Of a stretch of 64,000 bases of DNA, positions 42,460 to 51,945 are shown one piece after another. Within the stretch, counting starts at the first letter, position 1; each line of letters starts with the position of its first letter. The position numbers and the translations under genes are program-made. Source of the stretch: Mesorhizobium sp. WSM3860 (GTDB lineage: Bacteria; Pseudomonadota; Alphaproteobacteria; Rhizobiales; Rhizobiaceae); NCBI RefSeq assembly GCF_002294995.1, contig NZ_NSGF01000009.1:124001-188000 (forward strand), given 5' to 3'. The notes beneath the pieces are model-generated. The model did no database searches. It saw only the letters and a program-made list of their open reading frames with translations, and was not told the origin of the DNA.

Positions 42460-43032
42460 ATGAACGCACAGCTCCAGCCGACCGGCTCCGCCTATTTCAT
42501 CGCCAAGGAAACCGAGAAGCCGGAAACGCACACGCTTTCCGTGCTGGTCGACAACGAACCGGGCGTGCTTGCCCGCGTCATCGGCCTGTTCTCGGGGCGC
42601 GGCTACAACATCGAAAGCCTCACGGTGTCCGAGACCGAGCACGAGAAGCATCTGTCACGCATCACCATCGTGACGCGTGGCACGGCGCATGTGCTGGAGC
42701 AGATCAAGCACCAGCTCGAGCGCATCGTGCCGGTGCACCGCGTGGTCGATCTCACCGTGCGCTCGCACGAGCTCGGCCAGGAGCGGCCGCTGGAGCGCGA
42801 GCTTGCGCTTGTCAAGGTCGCCGGCAGCGGCGACGCCCGCGTCGAGGCCCTGCGATTGGCCGACGCCTTCCGCGCTTCGGTCATCGATGCCAACACCGAG
42901 CATTTCATCTTCGAGATCACCGGGAAGGGCTCGAAGCTCGACCAGTTCATCGCCATCATGAAGCCGCTCGGCCTGGTCGAGATCTGCCGCACCGGTGTCG
43001 CAGCCATGAACCGCGGCCCGCAGGGCATGTAG
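42460..43032 (+). CDS. ilvH: Acetolactate synthase, small (regulatory) subunit
   Basis: 190 residues with an N-terminal ACT domain (THTLSVLVDNEPGVLARVIGLFSGRGYNIESLTVS) that binds valine, and an ALS_ss C-terminal domain. Confers feedback inhibition on IlvI. 77 bases after ilvI. Confidence 0.96.
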   Translation: MNAQLQPTGSAYFIAKETEKPETHTLSVLVDNEPGVLARVIGLFSGRGYNIESLTVSETEHEKHLSRITIVTRGTAHVLEQIKHQLERIVPVHRVVDLTVRSHELGQERPLERELALVKVAGSGDARVEALRLADAFRASVIDANTEHFIFEITGKGSKLDQFIAIMKPLGLVEICRTGVAAMNRGPQGM

Positions 43033-43148
43033 GCGCGCCACCACCGCTCCGACTGCTTCGAATTCTTCTCGCTGGTCCGGCAGTCGCCCGTCCGTGGCTT
43101 TTGCGTCTGCCGAAAAAGGACAATATAACTGACCTATCCGGGGAGGAT

Positions 43149-43748
43149 ATGATGTCCGTCAATGCGTTCCTTGCACTCTTGGTCTATGCCTTCGTGACGT
43201 CGATCACGCCGGGGCCTAACAATCTCATGCTGCTGGCCTCCGGCGTCAATTTCGGGATCGTCAGAACGGTTCCGCACATGCTGGGCATCAGCATCGGCTT
43301 TCTGGTTCTGCTGCTGGCCGTCGGCTTCGGACTCGGCGCGGTGCTGACAGCGTTTCCGGCGCTGCACACGGCGCTTAAAATCGCCGGCGCCGCCTACCTG
43401 CTCTATCTCGCCTGGAAGATCGCCATGTCGCGCTCGATGAGCGACAAGGGCGGAGCGGAGGCGCGGCCGATGCGCTTCATCGATGCCGCCGCGTTCCAAT
43501 GGGTCAATCCCAAGGCATGGGTGATGGCGATTACCGCCATGGCCGTCTACACCAATCCGGATCATCCGTTCGTCTCGGTGGCGCTGATTTCGATCGCCTT
43601 CACCATCGTCAACCTGCCCAGCGTTTCCGTGTGGGCCGGGTTCGGCACCGCGCTGCGCGGCTTCCTTTCAGATCCCGTGCGCCTGAAATGGTTCAACATC
43701 GGAATGGGTCTGCTGCTCGCAGCTACGCTCTGGCCGATGCTGCGTTAA
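43149..43748 (+). CDS. LysE family translocator
   Basis: 199 residues, six hydrophobic segments; AFVTSITPGPNNLMLLASGVNFG is the LysE/RhtB signature. GGGAGGA at 43141 places the start at ATG 43149 or, better spaced, 43152. Exporter of an amino acid or derivative, substrate unknown. It follows ilvH on the same strand but at a distance of 116 bases. Confidence 0.87.
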   Translation: MMSVNAFLALLVYAFVTSITPGPNNLMLLASGVNFGIVRTVPHMLGISIGFLVLLLAVGFGLGAVLTAFPALHTALKIAGAAYLLYLAWKIAMSRSMSDKGGAEARPMRFIDAAAFQWVNPKAWVMAITAMAVYTNPDHPFVSVALISIAFTIVNLPSVSVWAGFGTALRGFLSDPVRLKWFNIGMGLLLAATLWPMLR

Positions 43749-43785
43749 GGGTCTTTCAGGCTGACCGCCACGGCACGTCAGCCGG

Positions 43786-43804
43786 CTGCACAACCATTGT
43801 GCAG
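43786..43804. promoter_or_regulatory. Palindrome CTGCACAA-CCA-TTGTGCAG
   Basis: Perfect eight-base arms and three-base spacer in the gap between lysE and the RND genes. Best explained as an operator for a TetR- or MarR-class repressor of the efflux pair; no such regulator gene is adjacent. Confidence 0.5.
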
Positions 43805-43946
43805 TGCACATTAAATCTTCGTAATGCCGCGTTTTGGCCCTTTTCCGCCAAAGCCTTGTCCTATCTATTCGGCGAAATTCGCGGCAACGGCCGTGAAATG
43901 AGCTGAGAATAGACCACCGGTTTCGGCGTGTCGGATAGAGGGCCTG

Positions 43947-45224
43947 TTGTCGATGCGCGGAAAAATCGCCTTTACAGTCGTTGCTCTGGCCTGCCTTGCA
44001 GGGGCCGGCCTTTATCTGTCGCCCACCACGATGGGCAGGGTGCAGCAGCTGATCTCCGGCCAGCAGGCCGACGCAGCCGGCGCCGATACGTCCAAGGCAT
44101 CGGGCAGCCAGAAGGGCGGCGCGGGCGGCGCGCGTTCGGCCTCGATCGTTTCGGCAACCGCGACGACAGCCGATTTTCCGATCCGCCGCTACGCAATCGG
44201 CTTCGTCTCCTCGCCGTCCGTGGTCAGCGTGAATGCCCGTGTCTCCAGCCAGATCGTGTCGATCGCGGTGAAGGACGGGCAAATGGTCAAGGCCGGCGAT
44301 CTTCTCTTCTCGCTCGATGACCGCGCGCTGAAGGCGCAGCTTGCCAAGGACCAGGCGACGCTCGTCAAGGACCAGGCCCTGCTGGTGAGCGCCACGGCGG
44401 ATCTTCAGCGCGCCAAGGACCTTGTCGCCAAGCAGGCTGGCACGCAGCAGACTTACGACCAGGCACTGGCGGCGCAGAAGGCCGCGGCCGCTACCATCGA
44501 TGCCGACAAGGCGACGATCGATGCCGATACGGTCCAGTTGAGCTACGCGACCATCAGCGCGCCCATCTCAGGCAGGCTGGGAGCGGTCAACGTCTCGGTC
44601 GGCGATCTCGTCACCACCAGCAACGGCTCAAGCACCACGACGCCGCTTGTGACCATCACGCAGATGGACCCGCTGCAGGTGAATTTCACTCTGCCGGAGA
44701 GCAACCTTGCTTTATTGCACAAGGCGTTGGCGAGCCCACAGCAAGGGGACGTGACGCTGACCAAAGACGGCGATCCCACGCCGATCGGCAAGGGCACACT
44801 CGATTTCGTCGATTCCAGCGTCGACACCGCCTCCGGCACCATCGCCACGCGGGCGAGCATACCGAACTCGGATCTTTCGCTTTGGCCGGGGCAGTATGTG
44901 AACGTCATCCTTGATGCCGGCACCATGCCGCAAATGACCTCGGTGCCGACGGTCGCGGTGCAGCCGAGCCAGAAAGGTCCCTTCGTCTACGTGGTCAAGC
45001 CGGACAACACGGTCGAGATGCGGCCGGTGCAGGTGGCGCTGACGGAGGGCGATAACAGCGCCATCAGCCAAGGCCTCAAGCGCGGCGAGAAGGTGGTGGT
45101 CGAAGGCCAGACAAGGTTAAAGGACGGCGCGGCGGTGCATGAAGGCAAGACCGCGAGCAACAGCGGCGATCAAAATTCGCCTAAGGTCGCGGAAGCCGAC
45201 AAGGCCGGCGAGGCGCGCCCATGA
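43947..45224 (+). CDS. RND efflux periplasmic adaptor (membrane fusion protein)
   Basis: 425 residues from TTG 43947 (ATG 43953 is equally possible). N-terminal signal/anchor (RGKIAFTVVALACLAGAGLYL), then lipoyl halves (VNARVSSQIVSIAVKDGQMVKAGDLLF; ATISAPISGRLGAVNVSVGD) around a coiled coil and a beta-barrel. Couples the inner-membrane RND pump to an outer-membrane channel. Overlaps the pump gene by four bases (ATGA). No outer-membrane factor gene follows. Confidence 0.9.
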   Translation: MSMRGKIAFTVVALACLAGAGLYLSPTTMGRVQQLISGQQADAAGADTSKASGSQKGGAGGARSASIVSATATTADFPIRRYAIGFVSSPSVVSVNARVSSQIVSIAVKDGQMVKAGDLLFSLDDRALKAQLAKDQATLVKDQALLVSATADLQRAKDLVAKQAGTQQTYDQALAAQKAAAATIDADKATIDADTVQLSYATISAPISGRLGAVNVSVGDLVTTSNGSSTTTPLVTITQMDPLQVNFTLPESNLALLHKALASPQQGDVTLTKDGDPTPIGKGTLDFVDSSVDTASGTIATRASIPNSDLSLWPGQYVNVILDAGTMPQMTSVPTVAVQPSQKGPFVYVVKPDNTVEMRPVQVALTEGDNSAISQGLKRGEKVVVEGQTRLKDGAAVHEGKTASNSGDQNSPKVAEADKAGEARP

Positions 45225-48200
45225 TTTCCGAATTCTGCATACGAAAGCCCGTCGCCACGCTGCTGATGTCGTTCGCCCTCGTGCTGGGCGGACTGTTCGC
45301 TTACAAGTTCCTGCCGGTTGCGGCGCTGCCCAGCGCGGAGTTCCCGGTGGTGAATGTCTCGGCCCAACTGGCAGGCGCTTCGCCGGAGACCATGGCGACC
45401 TCGGTCGCGACGCCGCTGATCAAGCAGTTCGCAACCATTGCCGGCATCGATTCGATTTCGACAACCAACTCGCTGGGCCAGACCTCGATCGCCATCCAGT
45501 TCGTGCTTAACCGCGACATCGACGCGGCCGCCGCGGACGTTCAGGCAGCCATCGCACGCACGCAAAAATCGCTGCCGCCGCAAATGACGGCGCCGCCGAG
45601 CTATCGCAAGGTCAATCCGGCCGATGCGCCGATCCTTCTGATGTCGCTGGTCAGCGACACCGTACCACTCACCGACCTCGACGCATTCGCCGAAAACGTC
45701 ATCTCGCCCTCGCTATCGACTATCGATGGCGTTGCGCAGGTTTCGATCTACGGACAGCAAAAATATGCGGTGCGCATCCAGATCGATCCGACCGCGCTCG
45801 CCGCGCGCGGCATCTCGATCGATCAGTTGCAGACGGCCGTGGCCTCGGCCAACAGCAACACGCCGCTCGGCGTGCTGCAGAACGACAAGCAGCAGCTGAC
45901 GATCACGGCCAACACTCAGCTGATGAATGCCGCCGATTTTTCCAACATTATCATCGCCACCAAGAATGGCCATCCGGTGCGGCTGGGCGAGGTCACGCGC
46001 GTTATCGACTCGGTCGAAACCACGACGACGGCGAGTTTTTATGATGGCACGCGCGCCATCATCATGGCCGTGCAGCGCCAGCCCGACGCCAATACGGTCG
46101 ACGTCGTCGACAAGGTCAAGGCGATGCTGCCGTCCTTCCAGGACCAGATGCCGGCTGCCGCGAGCATCAAGCTGCTCAACGACCGTTCCACCTCGATCCG
46201 CCAGGCCGTCGACGACGTGCAGTTCACGCTGCTCCTGACCATCGCGTTGGTGGTGATGGTGATCTTCGTGTTCCTGCGCCGCGTCACGGCAACGATCATC
46301 CCCGCGGTGGCCGTGCCGATCTCGCTGATCGCGACCCTCGGCGCGATGTTCCTGTTCGGCTTCTCGATCGACAACATCTCACTGATGGGTCTGACGCTGG
46401 CCGTCGGCCTCGTCGTCGACGACGCAATCGTCATGCTCGAAAACATCTTCCGCCACATGGAAGAGGATGGGCTGTCGGCTTTCGACGCCGCGCTCAAGGG
46501 CGCGCGCGAGATCGGCTTCACCATCATATCGATTTCTATTTCGCTGGTGGCGGTGTTCATCCCCGTGCTTCTGATGGGCGGCGTCATCGGTCGCATCTTC
46601 AACGAATTCGCCGTCGTGGTGACGGTCGCCATCCTGGCGTCGATGTTCGTGTCGCTGACCCTGACGCCGATGCTATGCTCGCGACTTTTGTCGGTGACCA
46701 AGGCTGATCGCGAGGCGCATGCTGACGGTCACAGACATGATCTCATCACGCGTGGCTATGACTGGATCCTGAGCTTCTGCCTCCGCCACACCTTCCTGGT
46801 GTTCCTGGTCTTCGTCGGCACCGCGGCGGCCTCTGTCTGGCTGATCCAGGTTTCGCCGAAGGGCTTCTTCCCGCAAGAGGACATAGGCCAGATCTCGGTA
46901 ACCACCATCGCCCGCCAGGACATCTCCTTCGACGCGATGACGAAGCTGCAGGGCCAGGTTGCCAACGTCTTCGCGCATTCGCCTTACGTCGATCACGTCG
47001 CGTGGTCGGTGGGCAGCGGCAACAATGCGCTCAATCAGGGACAGTTGTTCGTGCAACTGAAGGACAAGGACAAGCGTCCCGACATAGAGAAGGTGCTTTC
47101 CGATTTGAGGCGGCAGCTGTCCAGCGTCGCCGGCATCGAAACCTATATGCAACCGGTGCAGAATCTCAGGCTCGGCTCGCGCTCCTCGGCCAGTGCCTAT
47201 CAGCTGGTCGTCCAAGGCCTCGATAACGGCGCGACGGACGCTTGGGCGCAGAAATTGAATGACGCCATGGCCGCCGATCATAAATTCTTCACCGACGTCA
47301 CGAGTGATCTGCAGAACAACGCGCTGCAGGCGTCGCTGGTCGTCGATCGGGACAAGGCCGCTCAGCTCGGCATCGACACAGACACGCTGCGCTCGGCGCT
47401 CTATGGTGGCTTCGGCACCGATCAGGTCTCAACCATTTTCGGCTCGGCCGACAGTTACGAGGTCATCACCGAGCTCGATCCGAAGATCGAATGGTCACCG
47501 GAGCGCATGCTGGCCATTCAGGTGAGAACGGCGAGCGGCAGCCTCGTGCCCCTCGGTGCGTTCGCCCGGGTCGATCGCACGGCCGGCGCCTTGACGGTCA
47601 ACCAGCTTGGCCAGTTGCCGGCGGTGACGATCTCCTACAACCTGCCGCAGGGCGTCTCGCTCGGCGACACGGTGACCCGCATCAACCAGCTCAAGGACCA
47701 GATCGGCATGCCGCAGGCGATCGGCACCACCTTCGCCGGCACGGCCAAGACGTTCCAGGATTCGCTTGCCAACCAGGGGCTGCTGATCGGGGGCGCAATT
47801 CTCACAATCTACATTGTGCTCGGCATGCTCTACGAGAGCTTCATCCATCCGCTGACCATTCTGACGGGCCTGCCATCGGCGGTACTGGGCGCGGTGGTTG
47901 CATTGCGGCTCTTCGGCATGGACCTGTCGGTCATAGCCGTGATCGGCATCCTGATGCTGATCGGCATCGTCAAGAAAAACGGCATCATGATGATCGACGT
48001 GGCGCTCGAGTTGAGGCGCGACGGCATGTCGGCGGTGGACTCCATCCACAAGGCCTGCCTGATGCGTTTCCGGCCGATCATGATGACGACGCTGGCGGCC
48101 TTGATGGGCACGTTTCCGATCGCGCTCGGCACCGGCGCCAGCGCCGAGCTGCGCCAGCCGCTCGGCGTTGCGGTGGTCGGCGGCTTGCTCGCATCCCAGG

Positions 48201-48379
48201 CGCTGACCCTGTTCGTCACACCGGTCATCTATGTCTATTTCGAGCATTTCTCCGGGTGGCTGCTCAGCTTCACCTCGAAGAAAAGCCGGCCGGACCTGCA
48301 TGCAATCGAGCCGGTCGAGCAGCGCTCGCTCTTCGACCCCGGAGAAAATGCCGAACCGAAAAAGTTGGCGGCCGAATAG
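45221..48379 (+). CDS. RND efflux transporter permease (HAE-1-like)
   Basis: 1,052 residues, standard for AcrB/MexB-type pumps. Twelve membrane helices, two large periplasmic loops. SIDNISLMGLTLAVGLVVDDAIVMLEN contains the Asp-Asp proton relay of helix 4; GIVKKNGIMMIDVALE and RPIMMTTLAALMGTFPIALG mark the second half. The sequence is of the MdtBC/CusA-distant AcrB-like multidrug branch, but the substrate cannot be read. Coupled to the adaptor. Confidence 0.93.
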   Translation: MISEFCIRKPVATLLMSFALVLGGLFAYKFLPVAALPSAEFPVVNVSAQLAGASPETMATSVATPLIKQFATIAGIDSISTTNSLGQTSIAIQFVLNRDIDAAAADVQAAIARTQKSLPPQMTAPPSYRKVNPADAPILLMSLVSDTVPLTDLDAFAENVISPSLSTIDGVAQVSIYGQQKYAVRIQIDPTALAARGISIDQLQTAVASANSNTPLGVLQNDKQQLTITANTQLMNAADFSNIIIATKNGHPVRLGEVTRVIDSVETTTTASFYDGTRAIIMAVQRQPDANTVDVVDKVKAMLPSFQDQMPAAASIKLLNDRSTSIRQAVDDVQFTLLLTIALVVMVIFVFLRRVTATIIPAVAVPISLIATLGAMFLFGFSIDNISLMGLTLAVGLVVDDAIVMLENIFRHMEEDGLSAFDAALKGAREIGFTIISISISLVAVFIPVLLMGGVIGRIFNEFAVVVTVAILASMFVSLTLTPMLCSRLLSVTKADREAHADGHRHDLITRGYDWILSFCLRHTFLVFLVFVGTAAASVWLIQVSPKGFFPQEDIGQISVTTIARQDISFDAMTKLQGQVANVFAHSPYVDHVAWSVGSGNNALNQGQLFVQLKDKDKRPDIEKVLSDLRRQLSSVAGIETYMQPVQNLRLGSRSSASAYQLVVQGLDNGATDAWAQKLNDAMAADHKFFTDVTSDLQNNALQASLVVDRDKAAQLGIDTDTLRSALYGGFGTDQVSTIFGSADSYEVITELDPKIEWSPERMLAIQVRTASGSLVPLGAFARVDRTAGALTVNQLGQLPAVTISYNLPQGVSLGDTVTRINQLKDQIGMPQAIGTTFAGTAKTFQDSLANQGLLIGGAILTIYIVLGMLYESFIHPLTILTGLPSAVLGAVVALRLFGMDLSVIAVIGILMLIGIVKKNGIMMIDVALELRRDGMSAVDSIHKACLMRFRPIMMTTLAALMGTFPIALGTGASAELRQPLGVAVVGGLLASQALTLFVTPVIYVYFEHFSGWLLSFTSKKSRPDLHAIEPVEQRSLFDPGENAEPKKLAAE

Positions 48380-48443
48380 GCCGCCGGCCCTGGCACAAGG
48401 CGCCGAGCTTGCGAGGGCGTGCGCACGATCGTAATCTTGCGCC

Positions 48444-49049
48444 ATGTCCCATCATCACGACCACGACAACGAGCTCGATCCCTTTGCGGCGCGCGTGCGC
48501 GCATTGGAAACGATCCTTACCGAAAAGGGGCTGATCGATCCGGCGGCCATCGACGTCATCGTCGATAGCTACGAGACGAAAATCGGCCCACGCAACGGCG
48601 CCAGGGTGGTGGCGAAGGCCTGGAGCGATCCGGCCTATGCCGAATGGCTGAAGCGCGACGCGACGGCGGCAATCGCCTCGCTCGGCTATACCGGCCGCCA
48701 GGGCGAGCACATGCAGGCGGTGTTCAACACGCAAGAGATGCACAACCTCGTCGTCTGCACGCTCTGCTCCTGCTATCCGTGGTCCGTGCTCGGCCTGCCG
48801 CCGGTCTGGTACAAGGCGCCGCCCTATCGTTCGCGGGCTGTTATCGATCCGCGCGGCGTGCTTGAGGAGTTCGGTCTGACCTTGCCCGCCGGCAGGAAGA
48901 TCCGCGTCTGGGATTCGACGGCCGAGCTTCGCTACCTGGTGGTGCCGATGCGGCCGGATGGCACCGAAGGCTGGAGCGAGGAGCAACTCGCCGGCCTGGT
49001 CAGCCGCGATGCGATGATCGGCACAGCACTCGCCAACGCGCCGGAATGA
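48444..49049 (+). CDS. nthA: Nitrile hydratase alpha subunit, cobalt type
   Basis: 201 residues. Metal-binding claw Cys105-Thr-Leu-Cys108-Ser-Cys110 ([10 protein letters not shown]); Thr in the second position is typical of Co-dependent enzymes, Ser of Fe-dependent ones. A His-rich start (MSHHHDHD). Hydrates nitriles to amides together with the beta subunit. No amidase gene follows. Confidence 0.95.
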   Translation: MSHHHDHDNELDPFAARVRALETILTEKGLIDPAAIDVIVDSYETKIGPRNGARVVAKAWSDPAYAEWLKRDATAAIASLGYTGRQGEHMQAVFNTQEMHNLVVCTLCSCYPWSVLGLPPVWYKAPPYRSRAVIDPRGVLEEFGLTLPAGRKIRVWDSTAELRYLVVPMRPDGTEGWSEEQLAGLVSRDAMIGTALANAPE

Positions 49050-49062
49050 AGGGGGAGCCCAG

Positions 49063-49722
49063 ATGAACGGGCCACAGGATCTCGGCGGGCAGATGGGCTT
49101 CGGCCCGGTCGCGCCTGAAAAGGATGAGCCCTATTTCCACGCCGAGTGGGAAAGACGGGCGCTCGGGGTGACACTGACGGCCGGCGCCATGGGCGCCTGG
49201 AACATCGACGAGAGCCGGCATGCGCGGGAATCATTGCATCCGCCCGACTACTATGCGTCCAGCTACTATCAGATCTGGATCAAGGCTCTGGAAGCACTTT
49301 TGCAGCGCCATGGTTTCGTCAGCGAGCGCGATCTCGCGGCCGGCAAGGCGGTCGATCCGGCGGCGACACCCAAACGCGTGCTGAAGGCTGCCGATGTGCC
49401 TGCCGTGCTCGCCAAGGGCGGGCCTTGCGATCGTCCTGTGGCTACGCCGGCGCGCTTCCAGGCGGGCGACCGCGTGCGGACGAAGAATTTCAGTCCCACC
49501 GGCCACACGCGCCTGCCGCGCTACGCGCGCGGCAAGAACGGCATGATCGAGGCGGTGCGCGACGGCTTCGTGTTCCCCGACAGCAACGCGCATGGCAAGG
49601 GCGAGAACCCGCAATGGGTCTATACGGTGGTTTTCGACGGAGCCGAGATCTGGGGTGAGGGCGCCGATCCGACGCTTGTGGTCTCAATCGATGCCTGGGA
49701 GAGCTATCTTGAGCCGGCATGA
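49063..49722 (+). CDS. nthB: Nitrile hydratase beta subunit
   Basis: 219 residues. N-terminal helical part (MNGPQDLGGQMGFGPV, with EKDEPYFHAEWERRALGVTL) and a C-terminal SH3-like barrel (FQAGDRVRTKNFSPTGHTRLPRYARGKNGMIEAV). 13 bases after nthA; overlaps the accessory gene. Confidence 0.94.
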   Translation: MNGPQDLGGQMGFGPVAPEKDEPYFHAEWERRALGVTLTAGAMGAWNIDESRHARESLHPPDYYASSYYQIWIKALEALLQRHGFVSERDLAAGKAVDPAATPKRVLKAADVPAVLAKGGPCDRPVATPARFQAGDRVRTKNFSPTGHTRLPRYARGKNGMIEAVRDGFVFPDSNAHGKGENPQWVYTVVFDGAEIWGEGADPTLVVSIDAWESYLEPA

Positions 49723-50059
49723 GGCCGAACTGCCGGACGGTTTCGACGATCCGGTGTTTGCCGAGCCATGGCAGGCGGAAGCCTTCGCCATAACGATCGC
49801 GCTGCACGACAAGGGGGTGTTTTCGTGGAGCGAATGGGCGGACGCCCTGTCCGCCGAAGTGAAGAAGCCGGACGCCGCGAGCGACGGCCACGACTATTAC
49901 GAACATTGGCTGGCAGCGCTGGAAAAGCTGCTGTCGACAAAGGGCGTTGCCGGCAAGCACGAGATCGATGCGCTCGCGGCCGCCTGGGAGCGTGCCGCGC
50001 ACGCCACGCCGCACGGCAAGCCGATCCTGCTGGAGAACGATCCCGGAGCCCTCCGGTAG
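49709..50059 (+). CDS. Nitrile hydratase accessory protein (activator)
   Basis: 116 residues: DGFDDPVFAEPWQAEAFAITIALHDKGVFSWSEWADALSAEV, similar to the beta-subunit N terminus, as in the P14K-type activators that deliver cobalt and mature the alpha subunit. Start is probably TTG 49709 (after GGGAGAG), overlapping nthB by 14 bases; no suitable ATG is in frame. Confidence 0.8.
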   Translation: MSRHEAELPDGFDDPVFAEPWQAEAFAITIALHDKGVFSWSEWADALSAEVKKPDAASDGHDYYEHWLAALEKLLSTKGVAGKHEIDALAAAWERAAHATPHGKPILLENDPGALR

Positions 50060-50199
50060 CTCGGACTCAAGCTGCGTTCCCTTTACGTTCTTGGTTGCGC
50101 CTGATAGCGTGCCGAGCTGATAACGAACGAGACCGTCACCGATGCCGGTGATGGCACGCCAACCTTGTATTTCGCTCGCGAATCCGGTCTGTCGCGCTG

Positions 50200-51327
50200 A
50201 TGGAATTCTCTCCTCAACAGGACGAGGCTTTGAAGGCGGTCGGCCGCTGGCTGAAGGACGGGCGGCCGCAGATCTTCCGCCTGTTCGGCTATGCCGGCAC
50301 CGGCAAGACGACGCTTGCGCGCTATTTCGCCGAGCACGTCGACGGGCAGGTGCAATTCGCGGCGTTCACCGGCAAGGCTGCGCAGGTGCTGCGCTCCAAG
50401 GGAGCGATCAACGCTCGCACCATTCATTCGCTGATCTACAGGCCGAGAGGCGAGGAATCGGTCGAGGACGAGGTCACGGGCAAGACCTCGATCTCGCCGA
50501 CCTTTGCGCTCAACCGGCAAAGCCCGATCGCGCGCGCCAAGCTGGTCGTCGTCGACGAATGCTCCATGGTCGACGAGCAGCTAGGCCGCGACCTGATGAG
50601 CTTCGGCACGCCGATCCTGGTGCTGGGCGATCCAGCCCAGCTGCCGCCGATCTCCGGCGGCGGCTTCTTCACCGAGCACGAGCCGGATGTGCTGCTCACC
50701 GAGATTCATCGCCAGGCGCGCGACAACCCGATCATCCGGCTGGCGCTCGACGTGCGCGAAGGCCGCGAGTTCATGCACGGCGACTACGGCACGGCGCAGG
50801 TGATCGGCAGGGAAGGGGTCACGCAGGATCTGGTGATGAAAGCCGATCAGGTGCTGGTCGGCACCAACCGCACGCGGCGGCGCTACAACCAGCGCCTGCG
50901 CGAACTGAAGGGCTTTACCGCCGATTATCCGCAGGCCGGCGACAAGCTGGTTTGCCTGCGCAACGATCCGGCCAAGGGGCTGCTCAACGGATCGCTGTGG
51001 AAAGTGATGACCTCGTCGCGCGAGACGGTGAAGCCCGGCATCAACCTGCTGGTCTCGCCGGAGGAGGACGATCCCGACCGCGGCGTTGCCAAGATCAAGC
51101 TGCTGAAGGCGGCGTTCGAGGATCCGGATGCCGAGATTCCATGGCAGCAGAAGAAGCGGTTCGATGATTTCGACTACGGCTATGCGCTGACCGCGCACAA
51201 GGCGCAGGGCTCGCAGTGGAACGCCGTCGTGCTGTTCGACGAGAGCTGGGCCTTCAAGGAGACCCGGCAGCGCTGGCTCTACACGGCCATCACGCGTGCG
51301 GCCGAGCGGCTGACGATCGTGCGATAG
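50200..51327 (+). CDS. RecD-like ATP-dependent DNA helicase (UvrD_C2 family)
   Basis: 375 residues, superfamily 1B core. Walker A GYAGTGKTT (about 30-38), FTGKAAQVL, Walker B VVVDECSMVDEQL, GDPAQLPPI, HRQARDNPI, and C-terminal motifs GYALTAHKAQGSQWNAVVLF and YTAITRAAERLTIV. It lacks the extra domains of true RecD. Phage-derived Dda/RecD2-like activity in replication-fork or repair work is possible; single stand-alone gene. Confidence 0.88.
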   Translation: MEFSPQQDEALKAVGRWLKDGRPQIFRLFGYAGTGKTTLARYFAEHVDGQVQFAAFTGKAAQVLRSKGAINARTIHSLIYRPRGEESVEDEVTGKTSISPTFALNRQSPIARAKLVVVDECSMVDEQLGRDLMSFGTPILVLGDPAQLPPISGGGFFTEHEPDVLLTEIHRQARDNPIIRLALDVREGREFMHGDYGTAQVIGREGVTQDLVMKADQVLVGTNRTRRRYNQRLRELKGFTADYPQAGDKLVCLRNDPAKGLLNGSLWKVMTSSRETVKPGINLLVSPEEDDPDRGVAKIKLLKAAFEDPDAEIPWQQKKRFDDFDYGYALTAHKAQGSQWNAVVLFDESWAFKETRQRWLYTAITRAAERLTIVR

Positions 51328-51339
51328 AGCGGTTCACCG

Positions 51340-51428
51340 GTTCAGGAAAACGCTAAACCCCTCTACCTCCTTGTTTTGGCGCAATTTCGACCGGAAAGCC
51401 GTTCACACTTTTCCTGGAAATTGCTCCG
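51340..51428. repeat. Short intergenic repeat, copy 4
   Basis: Has GACCGGAAAGCCGTTCACAC and CTTTTCCTGGAAATTGCT; same family as the elements at 7.2, 12.8 and 24.7 kb. Between the helicase gene and the convergent STAS-like gene. Confidence 0.55.
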
Positions 51429-51434
51429 GTCCGC

Positions 51435-51833
51435 TTATTCTGCCGGCCTCGCATCGAGCCATTGCCAGGCCGCGGCCCCGTCGTGACTGGTGAAATGCCG
51501 GAATTCGAACGGCAGAACCTTCGGAAAGAAGTCGCCGACAACCGATGCCCAGCGCGGCTCGCCGATAGCTGCGCAACGGACGACATGCTCCAGCGCGTCG
51601 GCCACACCTTGCCGCAGTGTCTCTTGCGAGATGTTGGCCCAATCGACGCTCTCCTCGTCAGTCAGCCGCACCAGCACGTCGATCCTCGGGTGCAGGGCAT
51701 AGGCAGCTTCCAACAGGCCGAACAGGTTTTCCGCATCCGCCGGCGAGACATCACCGACGACATCGATGGCAAAAAGCGCGTCACGGTTGGTTTCAATGCG
51801 GCGTATCGCCGGCACGGCTTCTAGGAAATTCAC
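51435..51833 (-). CDS. STAS/SpoIIAA-like family protein
   Basis: 132 residues from GTG 51833 (AAGGA at seven bases upstream). [43 protein letters not shown] matches the SpoIIAA-like (DUF3478-type) fold, widespread small proteins of unknown role. Divergent from pdxJ. Confidence 0.7.
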   Translation of the reverse strand: MNFLEAVPAIRRIETNRDALFAIDVVGDVSPADAENLFGLLEAAYALHPRIDVLVRLTDEESVDWANISQETLRQGVADALEHVVRCAAIGEPRWASVVGDFFPKVLPFEFRHFTSHDGAAAWQWLDARPAE

Positions 51834-51945
51834 TGGCAAATCCTTGTGTTGGCCATCGGCTAGTCTCTGGAACACCGGAAACCCACTATCTGTTCCCTGC
51901 AAAGGCGCTATAGATGCCCGCCAAAACCAAGCTGGATGCCAATTC

